A DNA stretch of 64,000 nt, taken from positions 1,240,001 through 1,304,000 of the forward strand of contig CAWEBQ010000002.1 of assembly GCA_963807385.1 (NCBI GenBank). Direction: 5' to 3'. Position 1 is the first letter of the stretch. Each line of letters begins with the position of its first letter. The notes under the pieces were generated by a model. The model did no database searches. It was not told where the DNA came from and saw nothing but the letters and a program-made list of their open reading frames with translations. A program made the position numbers and the translations under genes. Source of the stretch: JBDTSW01 sp963807385 (GTDB taxonomy: Bacteria > Actinomycetota > Thermoleophilia > Solirubrobacterales > 70-9). Positions 58,594-64,000 of this stretch are shown piece after piece.

Positions 58594-59568
58594 TCAGGCT
58601 CCGGTTGGCCCCTGGCGGAGTTGGTCCTTCATGCGGGCGAGGTCGAACTCATGCGGCTCGGTGGTCTCGATGAAGTCGATGAGCGCGTCGGCGAACCGCT
58701 CCGGATCGTCGAGCTGAGGCCAGTGACCCGATCCCTCGAACTCGACGTAGCGGCTGTTCGGGATCAGCTCCTGCGCGGCCCGGCCGTGGGAGGCGGGGAT
58801 GATCGGATCGTTCGACCCCCAGAGGAGCAACACCGGGATGTCCTTGGCGAGGTAGAGCCGGTCGAGCGCACTGATCCGCTGGCCTCCGGGCTCGACGACG
58901 GCCTTCAGCGTGTGCCGGAACGCCTCGCGCGTATCGGAGTCGTTTAGCGATGCGTAGCCGCGAGCCATCTCGGCGGTATCCGAGCGAACGTGCAGGCCGA
59001 GCCTCGCAAGCGCGCGTCCGGCCGTCTCCCCCGCCCGCACGACCCAGCCGGGCGCGATCAGCGGGAGCACCAGCTCGGCGCCCGGCAGCGTTGCGGCGCG
59101 AAGCAGCGGGTGGACCTCGCGGCCGAGGCCCCCGGAGGAGACGAGCACCATCCGCTCGGTGTACTCCGGGAACTGGTAGGCGAACTGCATCGCGATGCCG
59201 CCGCCGAGGGAACGCCCGACGACGGTGCCACGCTCGAAGCCGAGCGCGCCCATCAGGTCGCGCATCCCGCTCGCATACGCCCCGAGCGAGTAGTCGCCCC
59301 GCGGCTTGGCGGAGCGCCCGTGGCCCAGTAGGTCGCCCGCGATAACGGTGTAGTGGCGGGCCAGAAGCGGCATCACGTCGCGCCACGAATCAGCGTTCTC
59401 GGTGATCCCGTGGATCAGGCCGACGAGCGGCCCCTCGCCGGCGATCTTGTAGCTCACGAGGTGTCCGTGAAGCTCGATCGTGCGGGTCTCGACCACGGGG
59501 GTGGGCGACTTGCCGGCGTTCGTGGGCTCAGGCTTAAGCCTGACCCCGGGGGTGGCGGCCGGGCTCAT
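58594..59568 (-). CDS. Alpha/beta hydrolase
   Basis: A 324-residue serine hydrolase. The fold shows VGLIHGITENADSWRDVMPL, AGDLLGHGRSAKPRGDYSLG, nucleophile Ser in GTVVGRSLGGGIAMQFAY, the acid in LLLWGSNDPIIPASHG and the His in EFEGSGHWPQLDDPERFADA. Ring-cleavage hydrolases and epoxide-hydrolase relatives share this pattern. The first 25 residues (TPGVRLKPEPTNAG) are encoded partly by a palindromic repeat (59528-59543). The start ATG 59568 overlaps the acyl-CoA dehydrogenase stop (ATGA). It lies between two SCP2 genes, consistent with ester or ring cleavage of a lipid-derived compound. Confidence 0.87.
   Translation of the reverse strand: MSPAATPGVRLKPEPTNAGKSPTPVVETRTIELHGHLVSYKIAGEGPLVGLIHGITENADSWRDVMPLLARHYTVIAGDLLGHGRSAKPRGDYSLGAYASGMRDLMGALGFERGTVVGRSLGGGIAMQFAYQFPEYTERMVLVSSGGLGREVHPLLRAATLPGAELVLPLIAPGWVVRAGETAGRALARLGLHVRSDTAEMARGYASLNDSDTREAFRHTLKAVVEPGGQRISALDRLYLAKDIPVLLLWGSNDPIIPASHGRAAQELIPNSRYVEFEGSGHWPQLDDPERFADALIDFIETTEPHEFDLARMKDQLRQGPTGA
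59528..59543. repeat. Palindromic element within a coding sequence
   Basis: A 16-bp perfect palindrome (TCAGGCTTAAGCCTGA) followed by CCCC, inside codons for RLKPEP near the start of the hydrolase gene. The same core, GTCAGGCT...AGCCTGACC, appears twice in the intergenic gap at 61366-61436. It looks like a dispersed short repeat that has been absorbed into an N-terminus. Confidence 0.72.
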
Positions 59569-60836
59569 TTGATGTGGACGCCTGAGATGGCTCGCGAGAT
59601 CACCAGGCGCTGGATCTCGGAGGTCCCCTCGAAGATCGTGTAGATCTTCGCGTCGCGGGCCATGCGCTCCACCGGGAACTCACGGGTGTAGCCGTTCCCG
59701 CCGAGGATCTGGACGGCGCGCTCGGTCGCCCATACGGCGACCTCACCCGCCTTCAGCTTCGACATCGAGCCCTGGGCGGCGTCGAAGTCCTTACCCGCGC
59801 GGCCCATCCATGACGCGTGCCAGACGAGCATCCGGGCGGCCTCGATCTCGACCGCCATGTCGGCCAGGGTGAAGGCGATCGCCTGGTTCTCGATGATCGC
59901 CTTGCCGAACTGCTCGCGCTCCTTCGCGTAGTCCAGGGAGTACTCGTAGGCGGCCCGGGCGATGCCGAGTGCCTGGGCGCCGACGGTCGGGCGCGACAGC
60001 TCGAACGTGCGCATCGCGGCCTGCGACTTCGCCTTCTTGCCCTCGCGCACGCGGGCGAGGCGCTCGTCGAGCTTCTCCTTGCCGCCCAGCAGACAAGAGC
60101 CCGGGATCCGGCAGTCGTCGAGGTGAACGTCAGCCGTGTGCGAGGCGCGGATTCCGTGCTTTTTGACCTTGGCGCCCTGCTCGCAGCCCTTGGTGCCCGG
60201 CGGGATTACGAACGCGGCGTGCCCCCGCGAGCCGAGCTCGCGGTCGACCGAGGCGATGACCACGTGGACGTCGGCGATGCCGCCGTTGGTGGCCCATGCC
60301 TTCTGGCCGTTGATGACCCACTCGTCGGTGGCCTCGTCGTACTTGGCGACCGTGCGGATCGCGGAGACGTCGGAGCCCGCGTCGGGCTCGGACGAGCAGA
60401 AGGACGCGACCTTCGGGTCCTCGGGGGTGCCGAAACACTGGGGGACCCATTCGGCGAGCTGGTCGGGGGTGCCGTTGCCGAAGATGGCCGCGACGGCCAG
60501 CGAGGTGCCGAAGATCGACATGCCGATGCCGGCGTCCCCCCAGAACAGCTCCTCGTTGACGATCGGCAGGGTGAGCCCGGAGGGGTCGGCCCAGAACTGG
60601 GCGAGGCCCTCGAACCCGTAGAGGCCGATCTTCGCGGCCTCCTGGATGACGGGCCAGGGCGTCTCCTCGCGCTCGTCCCACTCGGCGGCGGCCGGGCGGA
60701 CGACGCCCTCGGCGAAGCCGTGGACCCACTCGCGGATGTCGAGCTGGTCCTGCGAGAGCTCCATCGAGAAGGTGGACTCGGCCGAGCCCGCCATCGCGGC
60801 CGCGACCTGCTGTTCGGCGGTGTCGGTGGCGGCCAT
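59565..60836 (-). CDS. Acyl-CoA dehydrogenase (standard EGT type)
   Basis: A 423-residue acyl-CoA dehydrogenase. Motifs are ASFCSSEPDAGSDVSAIRTV, WVINGQKAWATNGGIADVHV, KKHGIRASHTADVHLDDCRI and the C-terminal RDAKIYTIFEGTSEIQRLVI with the catalytic Glu of the medium/short-chain type. A 40-residue N-terminal extension (MAATDTAEQQVAAAMAGSAE) precedes the helical domain. ATG 60836 shares one base with the stop of the preceding SCP2 gene (TGATG), and the stop overlaps the hydrolase start. With two SCP2 genes and a hydrolase it forms a lipid-catabolic operon under the divergent TetR. Confidence 0.93.
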   Translation of the reverse strand: MAATDTAEQQVAAAMAGSAESTFSMELSQDQLDIREWVHGFAEGVVRPAAAEWDEREETPWPVIQEAAKIGLYGFEGLAQFWADPSGLTLPIVNEELFWGDAGIGMSIFGTSLAVAAIFGNGTPDQLAEWVPQCFGTPEDPKVASFCSSEPDAGSDVSAIRTVAKYDEATDEWVINGQKAWATNGGIADVHVVIASVDRELGSRGHAAFVIPPGTKGCEQGAKVKKHGIRASHTADVHLDDCRIPGSCLLGGKEKLDERLARVREGKKAKSQAAMRTFELSRPTVGAQALGIARAAYEYSLDYAKEREQFGKAIIENQAIAFTLADMAVEIEAARMLVWHASWMGRAGKDFDAAQGSMSKLKAGEVAVWATERAVQILGGNGYTREFPVERMARDAKIYTIFEGTSEIQRLVISRAISGVHIK

Positions 60837-61342
60837 CAGGCGCCCGCCTGGGGGATCTTGAACATGGTCGCCACCTGGCTCGCGAACATGAGATCGCCCT
60901 CGATCTTGAGCTTTCCCGCCATGAACAGGACGGGGCCGGGCTGGGCCCCGGAGACCAGGCGCAGGAACGCGGCGGGGCCGACGACGAACGTCACGCGCGG
61001 GTCGGCGGTGGGCTCCTGGGAGACGCTCACCTGACCGTCCTTGAGGGTCACCTCGTAGGTGTCCTCTCCACCACCCGGCTTGTCGGTGATCCTCCAGAGC
61101 AGCACGGCGTCGGTCCCCTTCGCCTTGTCGGCGTCGAGGTGCTCCGCCATGCGACGGAAGATCTCGTCGAGAATCGACTGGCGCGCCGCGGGATCGGACA
61201 TCCCCTCCGCCAGCTGCTCGTCGGTGGCGCCCGCCGCGAGCGCTGCGAGCTGGCCGGCGTCGACGTCGGTCAAATCGGCGCCCGGCCCGGGGACGTCCGC
61301 CTCCTCTGTGGCCTCTGGGGCGGTGTCGGTGGTCTCGGTCAT
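60836..61342 (-). CDS. SCP2 sterol-binding domain protein, first gene of the operon
   Basis: A 168-residue protein. After an acidic, Thr/Glu-rich N-terminus (ETTDTAPEATEEADVPGPGA) comes an SCP-2-type domain: ILDEIFRRMAEHLDADKAKG, WRITDKPGGGEDTYEVTLKD, DPRVTFVVGPAAFLRLVSGA and LKIEGDLMFASQVATMFK. The last motif, GDLM..A..L/M..F, is shared by most bacterial SCP2 proteins. The ATG at 61342 has AAAGGAG just upstream, an excellent ribosome site. It leads the SCP2-dehydrogenase-hydrolase-SCP2 operon. It probably sequesters the acyl-CoA or sterol-like substrate. Confidence 0.92.
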   Translation of the reverse strand: MTETTDTAPEATEEADVPGPGADLTDVDAGQLAALAAGATDEQLAEGMSDPAARQSILDEIFRRMAEHLDADKAKGTDAVLLWRITDKPGGGEDTYEVTLKDGQVSVSQEPTADPRVTFVVGPAAFLRLVSGAQPGPVLFMAGKLKIEGDLMFASQVATMFKIPQAGA

Positions 61343-61365
61343 TAAAGGAGTCCTTTCGGGGGCTG

Positions 61366-61436
61366 GGGGTCGGGCTGAGGCCTGACCCCGCGGTGTGCGC
61401 TTTGCGCAATGGGGGGTCAGGCTGAAGCCTGACCCC
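61366..61436. repeat. Paired REP-like palindromes in the divergent promoter gap
   Basis: The first unit (61366-61389) is an imperfect palindrome, GGGGTCGGGCT/AGGCCTGACCCC. The second (61413-61436) has 11-bp arms GGGGTCAGGCT and AGCCTGACCCC around GA. The spacer is about 23 bases. The pairing resembles bacterial interspersed palindromic repeats. The same core recurs at 59528-59543. Confidence 0.75.
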
Positions 61437-61444
61437 GCGATGGG

Positions 61445-61483
61445 TTCCTACTGTGGGTAGGAAAACGCTACCATAAGTAGGAA
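61445..61483. promoter_or_regulatory. 39-bp symmetric operator upstream of TetR/SCP2 divergent promoter
   Basis: Outer arms TTCCTACT (61445-61452) and AGTAGGAA (61476-61483) and inner arms GGTAG (61456-61460) and CTACC (61468-61472) are symmetric about one centre, with 7 bases between the inner arms. The element ends 4 bases before the TetR ATG, so a bound repressor would block that start. It lies between the SCP2 operon and TetR and can serve both. Confidence 0.78.
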
Positions 61484-61487
61484 TACG

Positions 61488-62135
61488 ATGTCATCGATCG
61501 AGCAGACAACCCTCAACCGCGGCGGCGCGACGCAGCGCGCGGCCCACCTCGGCCCCGAGCGCCGGCGTCCGATGGTGCTCGACGCAGCCTTCGAGCTGTT
61601 CCTCGAGCACGGATACGAGGGCACCTCGATGGAGGCGGTCGCCCGAGCCGTCGGCGTCACCAAGCCGGTCGTCTACGCCTGCTACCCCTCGAAGGAGGGG
61701 CTCTTCAACGCGCTGCTTCGGCGCGAGGAGGATCGCGTGCTCGCCGAGATCGCGGCCGCCCTCCCCGCGGCCGCCGAGGACGACCTCGCCTCGGCTCTCA
61801 CCGAGGGGCTGATCGCGTTCCTGAGGGCCGTTGAGTCCTCGCCCCGGGCCTACCGCGTGATCTTCCTCGGCGAGGGCGCCAACGCCGCCGTCGCCCAACG
61901 CATCCAGCGCGGCCGCGAGCGCCAGGTCGATGCCGTCTCGATGCTCGCCCGGCCCCTGCTCCGCGATGGGGAGAGCGAGGAGCTGGACCGCCAGGCCCGC
62001 CTGCTCGGCCACCTCACGGTCGGCCTTGCCGAGTCCGGCGCACGCGTCCTGCTGAGCGAGGACGGATGGACGCCGGAGACGCTGGGGGCTCAGCTCGGGC
62101 GGATCGCGGGCGGCGGCCAGGCGGCGGTGAGTTGA
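61488..62135 (+). CDS. TetR family regulator of the SCP2/acyl-CoA operon
   Basis: A 215-residue TetR protein. The HTH region is RRRPMVLDAAFELFLEHGYE, then TSMEAVARAVGVTKPVVYAC with YPSKEGLFNALLRREEDRVL. The ligand domain includes ALTEGLIAFLRAVESSPRAY and HLTVGLAESGARVLLSEDG. The first 25 residues are an extra, Gln/Arg-rich arm that may touch DNA. It is divergent from the SCP2 operon, with a 39-bp palindromic operator just before its ATG, so it most likely controls itself and that operon. TetR proteins of this neighbourhood type often respond to acyl-CoA; the ligand is unknown. Confidence 0.92.
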   Translation: MSSIEQTTLNRGGATQRAAHLGPERRRPMVLDAAFELFLEHGYEGTSMEAVARAVGVTKPVVYACYPSKEGLFNALLRREEDRVLAEIAAALPAAAEDDLASALTEGLIAFLRAVESSPRAYRVIFLGEGANAAVAQRIQRGRERQVDAVSMLARPLLRDGESEELDRQARLLGHLTVGLAESGARVLLSEDGWTPETLGAQLGRIAGGGQAAVS

Positions 62136-62140
62136 GCGCC

Positions 62141-62545
62141 GTGGCCCTCCTTCGGCCCATCGCGACGCTGCTCCGGATCGTGGCGGCGGTCATCGCGGTG
62201 ATCGTGTTCGGTGCCGGCATCCCGTTCCTGTGGATCTGGATCGGCTCGCAGCTCCAGGGTGGGACCGCGCCGTCGCTGGGCGGCCTCGGGGTCGCCCTGC
62301 TCGGCATCGTCCTCTCCTACGCGCTGCTGCTGACGATCTTCGCCTGGGTGCGGGAGCGGATCTCCCCTTCCGAGGGACCGGTTCGCCACGAGTGGAACCG
62401 CAGCCTCTCCGCGGAGCGCAAGACCGGCCCCTCCGAGACCAACTCGATCGAGGACATCGCCGCGGCCGCCACCCTCGTCGTCGCCCTCGTCTGCACCGTC
62501 TGGTTCCTGCTCTTCGGCGACCCGGGCGTGCCGATCGCGCCGTAG
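62141..62545 (+). CDS. Hypothetical membrane protein
   Basis: An unrecognised protein of 134 residues from GTG 62141 (TTG 62132 overlapping the TetR stop is an alternative). Three membrane helices: IATLLRIVAAVIAVIVFGAG plus IPFLWIWIG, LGGLGVALLGIVLSYALLLT plus IFAWV, and AAATLVVALVCTVWFLLFGD. The loop between helices 2 and 3 is charged (RERISPSEGPVRHEWNRSLS). It follows the TetR gene by 5 bases and may be co-transcribed with it. No link to lipid metabolism beyond position. Confidence 0.68.
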   Translation: MALLRPIATLLRIVAAVIAVIVFGAGIPFLWIWIGSQLQGGTAPSLGGLGVALLGIVLSYALLLTIFAWVRERISPSEGPVRHEWNRSLSAERKTGPSETNSIEDIAAAATLVVALVCTVWFLLFGDPGVPIAP

Positions 62546-62589
62546 AGCGCAACCGGTCGCGCTTTCGCGCCAGCAGATCGCGTCGCGCC

Positions 62590-63024
62590 CTACTCCCCCG
62601 GCGCCCTCCACCCCTCGAGCGTCGAGTGTCCCCGTCCGGCGTGGTCGAATCCCAGCAGGTCGCCCTGCGGGTTCTTGCGGTCGCCGTGGTGGTAGGCGCG
62701 GACCTCGGCGATCCTGCCTTCGCGCAGCCGGAACCACTCCGTTCCGCGGTTGAGCCGCTGCTCGCCCGACGCCGGGTCGCGCCAGGTCATCGTCCACTCG
62801 ATCACGGCCTCCTCGCCGTCGGCGAGACCGTGCTCGAACCACCACTGCCCGTCGATGGCCTCCACCGCCCACCTCGCGTTCTCGGCGATCGCCGCCGCGC
62901 CCTCGTGGGGGCCGAGGCGGGTGTAGTAGTGCACGGCGTCGTCGGTGAAGTGAGAGGCGACGAGGTCGGCGTCTCCGGTGTTGAGCGCGCGGTAGTAGGA
63001 GCGGATGTGATCGAGCGGGTCCAT
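62590..63024 (-). CDS. SnoaL/NTF2-like protein
   Basis: A 144-residue alpha+beta barrel protein. The start ATG 63024 (MDPLDHIRSYYRALNTGDAD) begins the typical helix, followed by ASHFTDDAVHYYTRLGPHEG and AIAENARWAVEAIDG. The strands include VIEWTMTWRDPASGEQRLNR, GTEWFRLREGRIAEVRAYHH. The AYHHGDRKNPQGDLLGFDHA end is characteristic of this ester-cyclase-like group. Members act as isomerases, cyclases or ligand binders; the active residues here are not decided. It converges on the membrane-protein gene. Confidence 0.85.
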   Translation of the reverse strand: MDPLDHIRSYYRALNTGDADLVASHFTDDAVHYYTRLGPHEGAAAIAENARWAVEAIDGQWWFEHGLADGEEAVIEWTMTWRDPASGEQRLNRGTEWFRLREGRIAEVRAYHHGDRKNPQGDLLGFDHAGRGHSTLEGWRAPGE

Positions 63025-63047
63025 CGCGGCGGGTGGGCGCAAAAGCC

Positions 63048-63806
63048 CTAGGGAACGCCGGTCGTCGCCTCGCAGTTGAGGGCGGTGTCGGCGGAACCGG
63101 CCCCTCCACTACAACGATCACGCTTGGGCCCGCCGTCCATCGAGTCGTCGCCGGCCGCGCCCTTGACCAGGTCCTTGCCACCCTTGGAATAGGTGCCGTT
63201 GAGCGAGAAGTTGTCTCCGTAGAGCCCGTAGGGAGCGCGGTCGTTTCCGCCACCGCCGTTCACCACATCGTTGCCGCCGCCCCCGGTCGCGGTGCCCGTC
63301 TGGCTGTAGTTGTCGCCGACCAGGTAGTAGTCCGCGTCGCCCCCGCCGAAGATCCGGTCGTTTCCCGTTCCGCTGGCGATCCCGCCCTGGGTGACGGCGT
63401 CACCGAAGATCTGGTCGGGCCCGCCGCCGCCCTTGATCAGGTCGTTCCCGCCTCCCTGAGCGTTGCCGACGGCGGAGGCCTCGTCGCCAACCGCGTAGTC
63501 GAAACCCGCGCCGAGTGAGATTCGATCGTTGCCCTTCCCGCCGACGAAGCCCTGGTCATCCCCCGCTCCGGCGCAGAGGCGGTCGTTCCCGCCCCTGCCG
63601 TCCGCCATGTCGGCGCCGCCCAGACCGACGATCACGTCGGGGCCGTTGGTGCCGTCGAGGCCGGTGAGGTTGTCCCCGTTGTCCCCCATGATCGTCGCCG
63701 GCTTGCCGAAGCACTTCGGGGCGCCACCCACGCCGTCAACCGCCGGCGCCAAGGCCAGCGCCGCAATGACCACTGGGGCCAGCGAGCCCATGAACATCCT
63801 CGCCAT
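63048..63806 (-). CDS. Exported calcium-binding-repeat (RTX-like) protein
   Basis: A 252-residue exported protein starting at ATG 63806 with a signal segment MGSLAPVVIAALALAPAVDG. The remainder is built from Gly/Asp/Asn repeats: GLGGADMADGRGGNDRLCAG, GGKGNDRISLGAGFDYAVGD, GGGNDVVNGGGGNDRAPYG and KGGKDLVKGAAGDDSMDGGP. The GGxGxDxhx pattern is typical of hemolysin-type calcium-binding parallel beta-roll domains. Six cysteines may form disulfides (one pair near GGPKRDRCSGG and ALNCEATT). No adhesion or protease domain is seen, so it may be a short cell-surface or released beta-roll. Type I secretion signals are absent. Confidence 0.83.
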   Translation of the reverse strand: MARMFMGSLAPVVIAALALAPAVDGVGGAPKCFGKPATIMGDNGDNLTGLDGTNGPDVIVGLGGADMADGRGGNDRLCAGAGDDQGFVGGKGNDRISLGAGFDYAVGDEASAVGNAQGGGNDLIKGGGGPDQIFGDAVTQGGIASGTGNDRIFGGGDADYYLVGDNYSQTGTATGGGGNDVVNGGGGNDRAPYGLYGDNFSLNGTYSKGGKDLVKGAAGDDSMDGGPKRDRCSGGAGSADTALNCEATTGVP

Positions 63807-63873
63807 CGTGTCCGCGACCTTACCGCGGCCGGGCGGCGCGGGCAAGGGCACGCGAGTGACACAATCGCCGCCG

Positions 63874-64000
63874 ATGGCGACCGTGGTCAAGGACTCTGGC
63901 TCCCGCGCGCTGCTGCCGCCCTTCACCGACGAGCACGAGCAGCTCCGGGAGTCGATCGGCCGGTGGATCCGGGAGGAGATCGTCCCGCATGTGGATGAGT
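63874..64000 (+). CDS. Acyl-CoA dehydrogenase N-terminus (cut by window edge)
   Basis: The ATG at 63874 opens a frame that stays open to the window end: MATVVKDSGSRALLPPFTDE, then HEQLRESIGRWIREEIVPHV. The second part is the first helix of acyl-CoA dehydrogenases (FT/DEHEQLRE...EEIVPHVDEW). Only 42 residues are visible, so the type cannot be assigned. It is divergent from the calcium-binding-repeat gene with a 67-base gap. Confidence 0.75.
   Translation, partial: MATVVKDSGSRALLPPFTDEHEQLRESIGRWIREEIVPHVDE

Overview
The window is 64 kb of very GC-rich, densely packed bacterial DNA. It suggests an actinobacterium outside the classical Streptomyces/Mycobacterium groups, most likely class Thermoleophilia (Solirubrobacterales-like). 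That placement is inference from gene content: an eight-gene mce lipid-transport operon, HemQ, DUF3618/Holin-X membrane proteins, MpaB oxygenase, many acyl-CoA dehydrogenases and TetR regulators, GTG starts and 4-nt gene overlaps. I saw no rRNA, no convincing tRNA, no CRISPR array and no transposase gene.

Layout. 1-2.2 kb: the end of an aldehyde dehydrogenase, then two exported ferritin-like proteins and a cupredoxin lipoprotein. 2.2-7.4 kb: a variable patch with a Uma2-like protein, O6-alkylguanine-DNA alkyltransferase, a decayed nucleotidyltransferase with its small partner, an Ada-type metal-binding protein, and a decayed partial copy of the adjacent seven-bladed propeller/PKD/LamG exported protein. 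7.5-13.3 kb: cobalamin-dependent methionine synthase behind an S-box (SAM-I) riboswitch, and two alpha/beta hydrolases. 13.3-17.5 kb: a glycosyltransferase fused to a flippase-like membrane domain, and a large membrane protein. 17.5-23.8 kb: heme and Fe-S/redox genes (HemQ, FprA-type reductase, BolA, CGFS glutaredoxin, an IscA/ErpA-type carrier), a Mug-like glycosylase and an ABC-F ATPase. 23.5-29.5 kb: a thioredoxin-fold protein, an SDR epimerase, DegV, an envelope trio (DUF3618, Holin-X and a 44-residue peptide), and a nitrilase/TetR operon facing an acyl-CoA-dehydrogenase-like flavoprotein.

29.6-45.9 kb: an exported gluzincin-like protease; a five-gene ATGA-coupled acyl-CoA operon (enoyl-CoA hydratase, carboxyltransferase, BKACE, family III CoA-transferase, then MerR) facing two acyl-CoA dehydrogenases; a subtilase and a metzincin separated by a strong terminator; and a DUF445/Abi-alpha-like gene pair. 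46-62.5 kb: a lipid locus. An MpaB-type oxygenase and a TetR regulator lie at one end. In the middle is a full mce operon (two YrbE permeases and six Mce proteins). At the other end is an SCP2, acyl-CoA dehydrogenase, hydrolase, SCP2 operon with a divergent TetR. The end of the window holds a SnoaL-like protein, a glycine/aspartate-repeat exported protein and the start of another acyl-CoA dehydrogenase.

How the parts fit. Much of 26-62 kb looks devoted to taking up and degrading an unidentified hydrophobic acyl or sterol-like compound. The import machine (mce) is flanked by lipid-binding and beta-oxidation enzymes, and three promoters carry inverted repeats that look like regulator sites. The mce promoter and the MpaB/TetR promoter share GGTAC/GTACC half-sites, and two further operators share an ATAAGTAG half-site. 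The most notable single observations are the SAM riboswitch, these linked operators, the BKACE operon, the glycosyltransferase-flippase fusion, and the propeller gene with its decayed neighbour.
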